A DNA stretch of 64,000 nucleotides from Alphaproteobacteria bacterium (lineage in GTDB: Bacteria; Pseudomonadota; Alphaproteobacteria; TMED109). The position numbers and the translations under genes are program-made. The DNA is taken from positions 62,001 to 126,000 of the forward strand of contig JAJDYI010000066.1 of the NCBI GenBank assembly GCA_022825235.1, given 5' to 3'. The notes under the pieces are model-generated. The model saw only the letters and a list, made by a program, of their open reading frames with translations. It did not search any database and was not told the origin of the DNA. How positions within the stretch are numbered: the stretch's first letter is position 1; each line of letters starts with the position of its first letter. Shown one piece after another: positions 35,639 to 45,673 of this stretch.

Positions 35639-36988
35639 ATGCAGTTGCGGGTGGCGATCGTCGGCCGCCCCAACGTCGGCAAGTCGACGCTGTTCAATCG
35701 CTTGGCCGGCCGGCGGGCGGCCCTCGTCGATCCGATGCCCGGCATGACGCGGGATCTCAACGTGTCGTCCGGACAGGTCGGCGCCGGGGACGTCCAGATC
35801 GTCGACACGCCTGGACTCGAAGAAGCGGATGCCGACACGCTGGCCGCCCGGATGACCAGGGCCAGCGAGCAGGCTCTTTCCGAAGCCGACCTGGTCCTGT
35901 TCATGATCGACGGCCGGGACGGCGTGACCCCGGTCGACCGGGTGTACGCACGGTTGGCCCGGGTGCATGCCCGCGACGTCGCCCTCCTAGTCAACAAGTG
36001 CGACAGCCCCGCCCTCGCCGCGCAGGCGGTCGAAGGGTTTGAGCTCGGGCTCGGCGAGCCGATTCCGATCTCCGCGGAGCATGGCCTCGGGATCGGTGAC
36101 ATCGAGGCGGTGATTGCCGCCCGACAGTCCGCGGAAGCGGCGGCCGACGCGGACGCCCCGGACCCAGCCCGGCCAGTTTCCATCGCGATCGTCGGGCGCC
36201 CGAACAGCGGCAAGTCCACGCTCACCAACCGGCTGCTGGGCGAGGAGCGGATGCTGACCGGGCCGGAACCCGGAATCACGCGTGATTCGCTTGGTCACGC
36301 CTGGACCTGGCGTGGCCGCCGGGTCGAGCTCGTCGATACCGCCGGGCTGCGGCGCAGCAGCCGGATCGACTCGCGCCCCGAGGCCGCTTCCGCCGAAGCC
36401 ACGCGGCGGGCGCTTCGCTTCGCCGAAGTGGCCGTGCTCATGCTCGACTGCAGCGAGGCCCTGGTCGACCAGGACCTGGCCATTGCCGCGGAGGTGGTAG
36501 CGGAAGGGCGCGCCCTGGTGGTCGCCGCCAACAAGTGGGACCTAATCCGGCGATCCGCTCCGGTGCGCCGGGCACTGACGCAGCGGCTTGACGAGACGTT
36601 GCCGCAGGCCCGCGGAGTTCCCTGTGTTCCGCTCTCGGCCCTGACCGGCCATGGAACCAACCGTCTCATGCAGGCAGTCTTCGCCGTCCACCGGCGATGG
36701 GCACGCCGCGTGCCCACGCCTTCCCTCAACCGCTGGCTCCGCGATCAAATTGACGCCCACCAGCCTCCCCGGGCGGGCGGGCGCGCCCAGCGCCTCCGGT
36801 TCATGACGCAGGTCAATGTCCGCCCGCCCACGTTTGCGCTGTTTGCCAACCACCCCAAGGGGTTGCCCCGGAGCTATGTCCGCTACCTCGCCAACGGTCT
36901 CCGCGACACCTTTGACCTCGACGGCGTGCCGCTGCGCATCATGGTGCGAAAGGGCGACAATCCCTACGCGGGCAGATCCACCAACTGA
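35639..36988 (+). CDS. der: Ribosome-assembly GTPase Der (EngA)
   Basis: Double-GTPase of 449 residues required for 50S ribosome biogenesis. Two G domains are visible: the first with GRPNVGKS (9-16), DTPGLEE and NKCD, the second with GRPNSGKS (about 187-194), DTAGLRR and NKWD, followed by a KH-like C-terminal domain ending PLRIMVRKGDNPY. Length and layout are normal. The ATG at 35639 follows the BamB-like stop by 12 bases. Confidence 0.97.
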   Translation: MQLRVAIVGRPNVGKSTLFNRLAGRRAALVDPMPGMTRDLNVSSGQVGAGDVQIVDTPGLEEADADTLAARMTRASEQALSEADLVLFMIDGRDGVTPVDRVYARLARVHARDVALLVNKCDSPALAAQAVEGFELGLGEPIPISAEHGLGIGDIEAVIAARQSAEAAADADAPDPARPVSIAIVGRPNSGKSTLTNRLLGEERMLTGPEPGITRDSLGHAWTWRGRRVELVDTAGLRRSSRIDSRPEAASAEATRRALRFAEVAVLMLDCSEALVDQDLAIAAEVVAEGRALVVAANKWDLIRRSAPVRRALTQRLDETLPQARGVPCVPLSALTGHGTNRLMQAVFAVHRRWARRVPTPSLNRWLRDQIDAHQPPRAGGRAQRLRFMTQVNVRPPTFALFANHPKGLPRSYVRYLANGLRDTFDLDGVPLRIMVRKGDNPYAGRSTN

Positions 36989-37133
36989 CCCGCAGCCGAC
37001 CGCCTGGGCGAACCGGACCGCGACCGCAGGAGCGCCCTCCGGCCCGGGTTCGGACCTTCCTGTCCCATGGAGGGCCTGGACCGGACTCTGCCGGTGCAGC
37101 CCTCCGGGAAGGACCGGGCGCCACGCCCGTCCG

Positions 37134-38000
37134 TTAGGCACCCTCCTGTCCGGTGTAGCGGCGGCCGATGGCGGCGACCTCTTCGGTGGTGGCGCCAATC
37201 TTCACTCCGGCGTCGATGAGCGCCACCACGTCGTCGCCCTGCATGACGTCGAGAAACGCGATTCCGGTCCGGTCACAGGCGGTCTTGACCCGCTCCCTCG
37301 CGGCCAGCATGGCAGGCGGATAGGGCGGATCGTGCGCCTCCCGGTAGCCGTGGGACATGCCCATGTCCCCGGGACCCCATTCCGCAAAGGCGATGCCGGG
37401 CACGGCGACGCTGGCCTCCACCTCGTCCAGGGCGCGGCGGTTCTCGATCTTCAGGCCCAGCATCAGTTCCCCCCTCCGGTTGAGCGGCCAGACATCGGCG
37501 CGTTCCAGGTAGTCGGCCACCGTCATGCCCCAAATGTCCGAGGCGGTCTCCTGTCCCCCGGAACCGCGCCGCCCCACGTCCAGGCGATCACCGACACCGT
37601 GCTCGTGAAACGGGTACCGTGATCCCTCCACGAAGGCTTTCACCGCGTCGGCGGCTTCCGCGTGACACAACAGCAGGCCGTGCACGCCCGCCGCTAGCGC
37701 CTGCCGGATCATCCAGCCATTGGCGCGCACTGTCCGGACGTCGCTACCGTCCGTCGGCAGTGTCACGATCACAGCCGGGGACCGGTGCCCGCTGCCAGTG
37801 GGGCCGCCGGCTACCAGTCCGCGCATGAACGCGTGCAGCCCAGGCATGTCGAAGGGCTGGTGTTCAAGATCGATGGTCAGATAGTCCGCCCAGGTGCGGG
37901 CCTGGCGGACGCCGCTGGCATGAGAGAGCTCGTTGACCACGTCGCAATACACCGGCTGCCCCTGTTCAAGCAGTTCGATGGCCCGGTTGATCCTGTGCAT
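37134..38000 (-). CDS. HpcH/HpaI-family aldolase
   Basis: A 288-residue protein with the layout of metal-dependent class II pyruvate aldolases (2-keto-3-deoxy-sugar-acid and 4-hydroxy-2-oxo-heptanedioate aldolases): an N-terminal DYLTIDLEHQPFDM segment, RQALAAGVHGLLL, and the metal/substrate region KIENRRALDEVEASVAVPG with AEWGPGDMGMSHG. An insert around residues 130-160 (HEHGVGDRLDVGRRGSGG) varies from the canonical proteins. The family cleaves 4-hydroxy-2-oxoacids reversibly; substrate unknown. It is followed on the same strand 200 bases upstream by an aminotransferase gene. Confidence 0.8.
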   Translation of the reverse strand: MHRINRAIELLEQGQPVYCDVVNELSHASGVRQARTWADYLTIDLEHQPFDMPGLHAFMRGLVAGGPTGSGHRSPAVIVTLPTDGSDVRTVRANGWMIRQALAAGVHGLLLCHAEAADAVKAFVEGSRYPFHEHGVGDRLDVGRRGSGGQETASDIWGMTVADYLERADVWPLNRRGELMLGLKIENRRALDEVEASVAVPGIAFAEWGPGDMGMSHGYREAHDPPYPPAMLAARERVKTACDRTGIAFLDVMQGDDVVALIDAGVKIGATTEEVAAIGRRYTGQEGA

Positions 38001-38199
38001 CGCGCGTTCCCGTGTTGCGCTGGGAGCGCCCTAAAGGGGCTCATGTCCGAAGGTTGACGTGGAGCCGGTCATGCGGCGAGGGGAGGCGGTGCCCTGCCTG
38101 ACGCGACGGGCGCCCCGCCTGCGGCCAGCCAGTGTGCGTAGCGCACGGCGCCGTGTCCTCGTGCCGGACGTCCGGCGGACGGACGGCCGCGCCTACTGC

Positions 38200-39618
38200 T
38201 CAGCTGCGTGCCTTGGGCTGCCAGGTCCCCGCCTTGATCAGCTCGTCGGTGAGGCGGTCAAGCGCCCGCTTGAAGAGATCGAGCGCCTCGTCCACCTCGG
38301 CCTCGGTGATGACCAGCGGCGGCGAGAACGACACGGCATCGCCGAGCGGCAATGCGCGGATAATGAGCCCCTCCTCCATCGCGTACTTGCCGAGCGTGGG
38401 GCCCACCAGCAGGTCGGGGTCGAATGGCGCCTTGGACTCCCGATCCGCGACCAACTCGACTGCTGCCAGCAGGGCTTCGCCGCGTACCTCGCCGACGAGC
38501 GGATGGTCCTGGGCAACCTCGCGGAGCCGCCGCTGGAAATAGGCGCCCACGTCGGCGCACATCGCGGGCAGGTCCAGCCGTTCCATGATGTCGAGGTTGG
38601 CCATGGCGGCAGCGGCCGCCACGGGATGTGCGCCGTAGGTGTAGCCGTGCGCGAAGTTGCTGACGCCGGGCGGCCCCTCCTTGATGACCTGCCAGATCTC
38701 CTCAGAGATGATGCTCCCCGACATGGGCACGTAGCCGCTCGTGAGCCCTTTGGCGATGGTCATAATGTCGGGCTCGATGTCGTAGGTCTCTGATCCGAAC
38801 CAGTTGCCTGTCCGGCCGAAGCCGGTGATCACCTCGTCGGCAATCATGAGCACGTCGTACTTTCGCAGGACCTTTTGGATTTCCGGGAAGTAGCCTTCCG
38901 GTGGAACGATCACCCCGCCGGCGCCCATCACCGGTTCGGCGATGAACGCCGCCACCGTGTCCGGGCCTTCCTCGAGGATCATCTCCTCCAGCTGCTTCGC
39001 ACACCATCCGGAAAAGTCGCGCTCGCTCATCCCGGGCTCGGCATGGCGCCAGTAGTGTGGAGTCTCGGTATGGCGAGCCATCGGCAGCGGCAGGTTGAAT
39101 GCCGTGTGGACGGCAGGCAGCCCGGTCAGGCTTGCCGCCGCGATCGTGACACCGTGATAGCCTCGGCGGCGGGAGATGATCTTCTGTTTCTCCGGTCTGC
39201 CCAGCAGATTGTTGTAGTACCAGACCAGCTTGACGTTGGTGTCGTTGGCGTCCGAGCCCGAGTTGCCGAACATAACCTTGCTCATGTTGTCGGGCACAAG
39301 GCGGAGGACGCGGTCAGCCAAACGAATTGGCGCCTCGGTCCCCATCGAAAAGAAGCTGTGGTAGTAGGCCAGTTCTTCGGCCTGCTTGGCGATCGCCTCG
39401 ACAACCTCCTGGTGTCCCCAGCCGATGTTGACGCACCAGAGGCCTGCCACGGCATCGATGAATTGCTTGCCAGCCGCATTGGTGAGCCGCACGCCATGGC
39501 CCGACACGATGATGTCCGGCCCGGTCTCGAGATGCGACTTGAGCGCCGTGTAGGGATGCAGAAAGCTCTGCTTGTCCATCTCCTCAAGCGAGAGATTGTG
39601 ATCCTGCTTGATGTCCAT
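38200..39618 (-). CDS. Class III aminotransferase (omega-amino acid/amine:pyruvate type)
   Basis: PLP-dependent aminotransferase of 472 residues from ATG 39618, with GGGGA upstream. Motifs: NSGSDANDTNVKL for cofactor phosphate binding, RRGYHGVTIAAASLTG, DEVITGFGRTG with the Asp that pairs with the pyridine nitrogen, and the Schiff-base lysine in TIAKGLTSGYVP (about 288). The pattern matches taurine/putrescine/beta-alanine:pyruvate aminotransferases. The donor cannot be told from sequence. It is divergent from the OYE-type reductase, with about 230 bases between. Confidence 0.9.
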   Translation of the reverse strand: MDIKQDHNLSLEEMDKQSFLHPYTALKSHLETGPDIIVSGHGVRLTNAAGKQFIDAVAGLWCVNIGWGHQEVVEAIAKQAEELAYYHSFFSMGTEAPIRLADRVLRLVPDNMSKVMFGNSGSDANDTNVKLVWYYNNLLGRPEKQKIISRRRGYHGVTIAAASLTGLPAVHTAFNLPLPMARHTETPHYWRHAEPGMSERDFSGWCAKQLEEMILEEGPDTVAAFIAEPVMGAGGVIVPPEGYFPEIQKVLRKYDVLMIADEVITGFGRTGNWFGSETYDIEPDIMTIAKGLTSGYVPMSGSIISEEIWQVIKEGPPGVSNFAHGYTYGAHPVAAAAAMANLDIMERLDLPAMCADVGAYFQRRLREVAQDHPLVGEVRGEALLAAVELVADRESKAPFDPDLLVGPTLGKYAMEEGLIIRALPLGDAVSFSPPLVITEAEVDEALDLFKRALDRLTDELIKAGTWQPKARS

Positions 39619-39852
39619 CTCTGAATCCCCCGTTGCGACAGCCCGTCGGCCGGCCGCGGTGGCGAGCCGCTCGCGCATCGCCGTTGCCACTCACTCTGGC
39701 CGTTCGCGGGCCGGCGCGACGCCCAATCATAGACAGCCGGCCCCACGCGAAGCTTGCCGCTGATCCGGCGTTCCGTTCGCTGCAGCTTGCGTCCCGCGAC
39801 CAAATCCGCGAGAACCACGCGTTCCGAAGGCATGCACGGACCGACTGGACGC

Positions 39853-40965
39853 ATGAACAGCCACCTCTTCTCACCCATCACGCTCCGCGAGCTGGAACTC
39901 GCCAACCGGATCGTCGTCTCACCCATGTGCCAGTACCAGGCCGTCGACGGCGCCGCCCAGGACTGGCACCTGATGAATCTCGGTCAATACGCCATGGGCG
40001 CTGCCGGCCTGGTGTTCACGGAGGCCACCCACGTCGCGCCGGAGGCGCGGATCACGCACCGCTGCCTCGGTCTCTGGTCGGACGAAACCGAGGCGGCACT
40101 CGCCAGGGTCGTGGATTTCTGCCGGGAGCACGGGGTCACCGCCCTCGGCGTCCAACTGGCGCACGCTGGCCGGAAGGCATCGTGCCATCCGCCACTGGCC
40201 GGCGGCAGGCCACTGGAGCCAAGGCACGGGGCGTGGACCGCTCTGGCGCCCTCCTCCCTTCCCTATGACGAGGACTGGCACGTGCCGAGGGCCCTGGACC
40301 TCAACGGTGTTGCCCAGGTCAAGCAGCAATTCGTCGACGCGGCGCAGCGCGCCGCACGGCTGGGTTTCGATGTCGCGGAGGTGCACGCCGCCCACGGCTA
40401 CCTGCTGTCCGAGTTCCTGTCGCCCCTCTCCAACCGGCGGGAGGACGCCTACGGCGGCAGCCGGGAGAGCCGGATGCGCCTCCTCCTGGAGATCTTCGAG
40501 GCCGTGCGTGCCGTCTGGCCACGAGCCCGCCCCCTCGGCGTGCGGATCTCCGCCAGCGAGTGGGTCGACGGGGGTTGGGACGTCGAGGACAGTGTCGCGC
40601 TCGCCCACGAACTGCGGGGAGCAGGCTGCGACTTCCTCGATGTCTCCTCGGGCGGCAATCATCCCGGGCAGGCCATCCCACTCGGCCCGGGCTATCAGGT
40701 GCCCTTCGCCGAGCGCATCAAGGCGGAGACCGGCATGACCACCATGGCCGTCGGCATGATCACCGAGCCGCAGCAGGCCGAGGACATCATCGCCTCAGGC
40801 AAGGCGGATCTCGTCGCCCTCGCGCGCGGCATGATGTTCGACCCCCGCTGGGCCTGGCACGCCGCCATTGCGCTGGGCGCGGACACCGCCTACGCCGAGC
40901 AGTACGCGCGCTGTCATCCCGCGGGCCGACCCCAGGTGTACCCGACCCGACAGGCCGTCAGCTAA
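39853..40965 (+). CDS. NADH:flavin oxidoreductase, Old Yellow Enzyme family (NamA/XenA-like)
   Basis: FMN enzyme of 370 residues. It has the OYE-class II pattern: N-terminal FSPITLRELELANRIVVSPM with the cysteine in SPMCQYQA, QLAHAGRKAS, AAHGYLLSEFLSPLSNRRED, and the C-terminal phosphate-binding stretch. Catalyses reduction of activated alkenes with NAD(P)H in the family. ATG 39853 is used; ATG 39832 is an in-frame alternative adding seven residues. Divergent from the aminotransferase gene. Confidence 0.92.
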   Translation: MNSHLFSPITLRELELANRIVVSPMCQYQAVDGAAQDWHLMNLGQYAMGAAGLVFTEATHVAPEARITHRCLGLWSDETEAALARVVDFCREHGVTALGVQLAHAGRKASCHPPLAGGRPLEPRHGAWTALAPSSLPYDEDWHVPRALDLNGVAQVKQQFVDAAQRAARLGFDVAEVHAAHGYLLSEFLSPLSNRREDAYGGSRESRMRLLLEIFEAVRAVWPRARPLGVRISASEWVDGGWDVEDSVALAHELRGAGCDFLDVSSGGNHPGQAIPLGPGYQVPFAERIKAETGMTTMAVGMITEPQQAEDIIASGKADLVALARGMMFDPRWAWHAAIALGADTAYAEQYARCHPAGRPQVYPTRQAVS

Positions 40966-41075
40966 CGTCCGGACCGGAAAGATCAGCGAACACAAGAACG
41001 GTATTTTGCGTCTAGATCAGTTTGTTATTACCGCGTGTCCGTCGAGATCAGGACGCTTGCTATCGAGGCGGCCAG

Positions 41076-42713
41076 TTACTGCCGGGTGCGCAGTGGCGAC
41101 GCCTGGACAAGCGCTATGGTGAGAAGCGGTGCCGCCGCACCGATGACCGCAACGGTGATCAAGAGCCAGCCCAGCTCGCTGTAGTCGGCGGGGACCTGTA
41201 TCACGTCGGTGACGCGGTCGCGCACCTCGCGGGTGACGACGTAGATCTCGTTCAGGTACTTGGTCAGCAGGCTCGAGGCCGACAGCGCGAGGTTGGTGAA
41301 CGAGGCCATGACGGCGAAGAAGGTCGCCTTCAGGTGAGCCGGCGCGTTCTTGGCGATCCAGGCCAGCATCGGGATCATCGCGACCTGCGCCAGCGGGGAC
41401 TCCATTGCCGTGTCGAGAATCGCGATGAAGCGGGCGTCCACCACGCCGTCGGTCGGCGGCCCGGTCCATTCGTGCAGGCCGTAGTACAGGCCGATGTTGG
41501 GCAGCGACAGGATGCCGCCGGCTACAGTCAGCAACGCGACAACGTAGGCGATCGGGCGGCTGGCCATGATCGGACGCAGCACCAGCATTCCCGCCAGCGC
41601 CAGCATCGAGGCGATCAGCGACAGAACCGACAAGAACTGCTGATCGAAGCCAAGCACGTCGATCGCGAACCAGGTCGCGCCGGGTCCGGGCAGCGGCACG
41701 GTGCGGAACACGAAGATGATGATGGCGGTACCCAGCAATGCGGAACGCACTCCGGGCGCCAACTCACGGATCAGGCGGTGCATCAGGAACAACACGACCG
41801 TCATCGAGCCCAAAAAGATGATCTCTTGCGCGAACGGAACGTCGCCCAGCCCGACGCCCAACGTGATGACCACGAAGGCGCCGCTGCCACCGAAGATCCA
41901 CCAGTTGGGCTCGGTCCTCTCCGCCGACGCGAACAGCAGGGCGTCGACGCGGGCCTCCTCGACGCCGGCTTGCCGCATACGGTGCGCGCGTCTCCGCAGC
42001 GACACCGCCCCCCAGACGACCCCGACGATGGAGATAACCGGAATGATGAGGGCGATCAGATAGATGCGGGCGTAGATCTCGGCCTTTTCCGGCTCTGACA
42101 GCGCCTCGACGCCGGCAAACATGACGATGTTGACGGCCGCCACCGCGACGATGCCACCGATGATCGCGAATCGCCCCAGCGTCTGCATGGTCGTGTGCAT
42201 CGCCTTGATCTGGTGATCGGCAAACGGCCGCCCGCCGCTGTCGACTGGCGGCACTGCCTCCACCGTCATGGCATCGGCGACCACGTCCTGCACGACGTAG
42301 CCCGTCGGCGCCAGCAGCACGCTCAGCACATACCAGGCCTCGACCGGCATGATCGCTGCCATGGCTTCGGTATGGGCGATCAGCGCGAACATGATGAGGA
42401 GGCTGAGCGCAATCACGGACGCGCCGGCGTAGACCAGCAGCGCCTTCCATCGCCAGATCAGATCAACCAGATGGCCGAGCGGCATCTTCAGCGCCCAGGG
42501 AATGCCGGCCCAGAACGACAACGAGGCGAGGAACGCCGCCGACAGGTCGAGATAGTCCTTGACGAAGAAGACGCCGACGATGCCGGTGAGCCCCGACACG
42601 CCGGCGGCCAGATAGACCATCAGGGGTGGCAGGTAGGACCAACGCAACTGGCGCCCGAGGTCGAGCACGGTCGCGACCAACCAGCGGCCAAGGGTGCCCG
42701 CGGCAGTCAACAT
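41076..42713 (-). CDS. BT1-family (folate/biopterin-like) membrane transporter
   Basis: Polytopic membrane protein of 545 residues with about 12-14 hydrophobic segments. The N-terminal half has YLAAGVSGLTGIVGVFFVKDYL and ISLSFWAGIPWALKMPLGHL, and the motif GYVVQDVVADAMTVEAV resembles the DVVADAL signature of BT1 folate/pteridine transporters in the major facilitator superfamily. ATG 42713 is preceded by GGGGAGAGG. Substrate is unknown; the eukaryotic relatives carry folates, but bacterial ones are uncharacterised. Confidence 0.72.
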   Translation of the reverse strand: MLTAAGTLGRWLVATVLDLGRQLRWSYLPPLMVYLAAGVSGLTGIVGVFFVKDYLDLSAAFLASLSFWAGIPWALKMPLGHLVDLIWRWKALLVYAGASVIALSLLIMFALIAHTEAMAAIMPVEAWYVLSVLLAPTGYVVQDVVADAMTVEAVPPVDSGGRPFADHQIKAMHTTMQTLGRFAIIGGIVAVAAVNIVMFAGVEALSEPEKAEIYARIYLIALIIPVISIVGVVWGAVSLRRRAHRMRQAGVEEARVDALLFASAERTEPNWWIFGGSGAFVVITLGVGLGDVPFAQEIIFLGSMTVVLFLMHRLIRELAPGVRSALLGTAIIIFVFRTVPLPGPGATWFAIDVLGFDQQFLSVLSLIASMLALAGMLVLRPIMASRPIAYVVALLTVAGGILSLPNIGLYYGLHEWTGPPTDGVVDARFIAILDTAMESPLAQVAMIPMLAWIAKNAPAHLKATFFAVMASFTNLALSASSLLTKYLNEIYVVTREVRDRVTDVIQVPADYSELGWLLITVAVIGAAAPLLTIALVQASPLRTRQ

Positions 42714-43492
42714 CCGGTCCTCTCCCCGCTGCGCGGCATGATCACGCACTTGGCTTCCGCGGCCTCACCACCTTCGCCCGATCACGCACCAGGCCCGCAG
42801 CTGGCCTTTCCCCTTAACGGCACGCTCGTCGCGCACCTTGAATTCGAACGAGTCTTTGAGGCGATCATAGATGGCCTGCGAGACCTGTCTCCGGCCGGGC
42901 ACGAGCTTCTGCGAAGTTGCGTGTGACGTTGCCGCGGCGCGGGTCAAGCGAGGAGCCCCGGCGGAAGTACCCAACGGGACGTGAGCAAATCCCACGTGTT
43001 CGAGTTGTTCCGAAGGCCGGTCACCCCGGCGGGTAATGCCACCCCTGGCGTGTCCGGATGCGCCCGCCGCAGGGCCACGGACAGCAGCGTTCGCGCGCAG
43101 GGCCGGGCGGCTGGACTGCGCACACCCCGGCCCCGCCACCAGAGCGGTTTGGCGGTCGCTCCCAACTCTCCAACCTCGAAGCCAGACCTCCGGAAGGGCA
43201 TCCGGTCCGGTCTGCCGGCGGCGATACGTCCTTGACTACCGACGGTGCACAATGGTTAATATGTCAAGTCGAATACGATATGCGTCGAGCTTGCAGTCGG
43301 ACCATGCGTTATCTTCACGGATGCCGGTCGACACCGAGAAGCCGGTCAAAACGTCAGGCACCGTCAACGGATAGACGGTCTGCGCAGAACTAGCGCCATG
43401 ACCATGTCGTCCACTGGCCCGGTATTGCCGACAAGTCTTGCCGATATCGCACGTCCCGGCACCTGACATCCCCCCGCCGAAACGAGAGAACG
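42714..43492. other. Long intergenic region before dxs, containing a cyclase fragment
   Basis: About 780 bases. The first 190 hold a nucleotide-cyclase C-terminal remnant on the minus strand. Around 43240-43330 the sequence is less GC-rich and may contain the dxs promoter. Nothing else is recognised. Confidence 0.5.
42765..42905 (-). pseudogene. Adenylate/guanylate cyclase, C-terminal remnant
   Basis: A 46-residue tail in an open minus-strand frame matches the end of class III nucleotide cyclases: QVSQAIYDRLKDSFEF, then VKGKGQLRAWCVIGRR and a stop at 42765. Active homologs read QVS-x-x-T-Y-x-x-L, then VKGKG-x-(M/L)-x-(T/A)-(Y/W)-x-(L/V)-x-(G/R). The catalytic domain upstream of residue PGRRQ is absent. 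It is a fragment left by deletion; the match is by recognised family motif. Confidence 0.65.
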
Positions 43493-45391
43493 ATGCCTGA
43501 GACACCCCTGCTCGATACCATCCAGGAGCCGAGCGATCTCAGGGCCCTGAAGCCGAACCAGCTGCGGCAGGTCGCGGACGAGCTCAGAGCCGAAACGATC
43601 GATGCGGTGTCGGTGACCGGCGGGCATCTCGGCGCAGGGCTGGGCGTCGTCGAACTCACAGTAGCGCTGCACTACCTGTTCGACACGCCGGCGGATCGCA
43701 TCATCTGGGATGTGGGGCATCAGGTGTACCCGCACAAGATCCTGACGGGCCGCCGCGGGCGCATCCGTACGCTCCGCCAGGGTGGGGGGCTGTCGGGCTT
43801 CACCAAGCGCTCCGAAAGCGAGTACGACCCGTTTGGCGCCGCGCACGCGTCGACGTCCATTTCGTCCGCTCTCGGGTTTTCCGTGGCCCGCGACCTGCAG
43901 GGAAAGGACCACAGGGTGATCGCCGTGATCGGCGATGGAGCGATGACCGGCGGCATGGCCTTCGAGGGTCTGAACAACGCCGGCGCCATGGCCAACAAGC
44001 TGATCGTGATCCTCAATGACAACGAAATGTCGATTGCGCCACCGGTCGGCGCCCTGTCGGCCTATCTATCGCGCCTGATTTCCTCCAAGTCGTACCGGTC
44101 CCTGCGCGATTTCGGGCTGGAGATGTCGAAGCGGTTCCCGGACACGCTGCATCGCTCGGCCCGACGGGCCGAGAGCTATGCGCGAAGCCTGCTGACCGGC
44201 GGCACCCTGTTCGAGCAGCTCGGCATGTTCTACGTCGGACCGATCGACGGCCACAACCTCGACCACCTCGTCCCCGTGCTGCGCAACGTGCGCGACGATG
44301 AAGCTCAAGGGCCCATTCTCGTTCATGTCGCGACCCAGAAGGGCAAGGGCTACGCACCTGCGGAGCATTCGGACGACAAGGGACACGGCGTCGGCAAGTT
44401 CGATGTAGCGAGCGGCGCGCCCAAAACCAGCGCCGGCTCCAACGCCCCTCCGAGCTACACGCGCGTGTTCGCGGACGCGCTAATCGAGGAAGCCCGCCGC
44501 GACGACCGGATCGTGGCCATCACGGCAGCGATGCCGTCCGGGACCGGCGTCGACCGCTTCGGAGACGTCTTCCCGGACCGGACGTTCGACGTCGGTCTGT
44601 CCGAACAGCACGCCGTGACCTTCGCGGCCGGCCTCGCTGCCGAGGGGATGCGGCCTTTCGCAGCCATCTATTCGACCTTCCTGCAGCGGGCGTTCGACCA
44701 GATCGTGCACGACGTGGCGATTCAGCGTCTGCCCGTGCGATTCGCCATCGACCGGGCCGGATACGTGGGAGCGGATGGACAGACCCACTGCGGCGCCTTC
44801 GACATCGCCTACCTGGGGTGCCTTCCCGACATCGTGCTCATGGCCGCGGCCGATGAAGCCGAGCTGGTCCACATGGTCACCACCGCGGCGGCCATTGATG
44901 ACCGGCCGTGCGCATTCCGGTACCCCCGCGGAAGCGGGGTCGGGGTGACGCTTCCGGAAACTCCCGAGGCATTGCCCCTGGGCCGGGGCCGCATTGTCCG
45001 GGAGGGAACGAAGATCGCTCTGCTCTCCTACGGAGCACGGCTCCAGGACTGCCTCAGGGCAGCCGAAGAGCTCGAAGCCAGCGGTCTCTCGACGACCGTG
45101 GCGGATGCCCGCTTCGCCAAGCCGCTCGACGAGGACCTGATCAAGCGATTAGCCGCCCACCATCAGGCGCTCGTCACCGTTGAGGAGGGATCAATCGGCG
45201 GCTTTGCCTCCCAGGTGATGCACCTGCTCATCCGGGAGGGCGTGTTCGACTCCGGCCTGACCTTCCGGCCAATGGTCATGCCTGACCGATTCCTTGATCA
45301 CGACACGCCCGCAGCACAGGTCCAGCGCGCCGGGCTGGACAGCGCGCACATCGCCGCCGTCGTGCAGGAGGCGCTCAACGGCGCGGGATAA
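43493..45391 (+). CDS. dxs: 1-deoxy-D-xylulose-5-phosphate synthase
   Basis: Thiamine-diphosphate enzyme of 632 residues, first step of the MEP isoprenoid pathway. It has [16 protein letters not shown], the ThDP-binding [18 protein letters not shown] and [13 protein letters not shown], and in the second half the catalytic-Glu region [15 protein letters not shown] with [10 protein letters not shown]. The C-terminal domain has RYPRGSG. Length is normal and the start ATG 43493 gives [10 protein letters not shown]. No other isoprenoid gene is adjacent. Confidence 0.97.
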   Translation: MPETPLLDTIQEPSDLRALKPNQLRQVADELRAETIDAVSVTGGHLGAGLGVVELTVALHYLFDTPADRIIWDVGHQVYPHKILTGRRGRIRTLRQGGGLSGFTKRSESEYDPFGAAHASTSISSALGFSVARDLQGKDHRVIAVIGDGAMTGGMAFEGLNNAGAMANKLIVILNDNEMSIAPPVGALSAYLSRLISSKSYRSLRDFGLEMSKRFPDTLHRSARRAESYARSLLTGGTLFEQLGMFYVGPIDGHNLDHLVPVLRNVRDDEAQGPILVHVATQKGKGYAPAEHSDDKGHGVGKFDVASGAPKTSAGSNAPPSYTRVFADALIEEARRDDRIVAITAAMPSGTGVDRFGDVFPDRTFDVGLSEQHAVTFAAGLAAEGMRPFAAIYSTFLQRAFDQIVHDVAIQRLPVRFAIDRAGYVGADGQTHCGAFDIAYLGCLPDIVLMAAADEAELVHMVTTAAAIDDRPCAFRYPRGSGVGVTLPETPEALPLGRGRIVREGTKIALLSYGARLQDCLRAAEELEASGLSTTVADARFAKPLDEDLIKRLAAHHQALVTVEEGSIGGFASQVMHLLIREGVFDSGLTFRPMVMPDRFLDHDTPAAQVQRAGLDSAHIAAVVQEALNGAG

Positions 45392-45432
45392 GCGGCCGCC
45401 GGCACGCCACCCGCGCATCGCCCACAGTGCGA

Positions 45433-45455
45433 ATGCAAATGATTTGCATTTGCAT
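45433..45455. promoter_or_regulatory. Fur/Mur-like operator candidate
   Basis: A perfect inverted repeat ATGCAAATGATTTGCAT (45433-45449) overlaps a third half-site TTTGCAT ending at 45455, giving the 7-1-7 plus extra half-site layout of Fur-family boxes; the TGCAAAT-N-ATTTGCA core resembles alphaproteobacterial iron/manganese boxes of the Fur/Mur family. No uptake gene lies downstream; only the small frame 45512-45673. The assignment is by motif only. Confidence 0.45.
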
Positions 45456-45511
45456 CTATACCCTGCTACGGTGCGTTCCGTCCGGACTGCGTAGCAGTCA
45501 GCGACGGAGGG

Positions 45512-45673
45512 ATGCACACCGCGATCTACCCGGATCGCAATCACGCGACCAGGGAACCCGTCCGTCCGTTCGCCGATCCGGCGGCCGGCACCTCCTCACG
45601 AACGGGTTCCCTGGCGCCAACCGTCGAGGGGCCGGCGCACCGGCGCCTTCCCGCCGGGTGCAGTTGGGACTAG
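45512..45673 (+). CDS. Hypothetical small protein downstream of the Fur-like box
   Basis: A 53-codon frame from ATG 45512 (MHTAIYPDRNHATREPVRPF) to TAG 45671-45673, with GGAGGG directly before the ATG, which is too close for a good ribosome site. It is basic and Pro-rich. No family is recognised. It overlaps a 13-bp inverted repeat (45549-45614). It is listed because it lies 60 bases downstream of the palindrome and could be its target; it may equally be non-coding. Confidence 0.25.
   Translation: MHTAIYPDRNHATREPVRPFADPAAGTSSRTGSLAPTVEGPAHRRLPAGCSWD

Noticed and set aside
33443-35968. Minus-strand open frame of over 800 codons opposite yfgM-like, bamB-like and der
   Set aside because: Antisense to three conserved genes, no motif or ribosome site.
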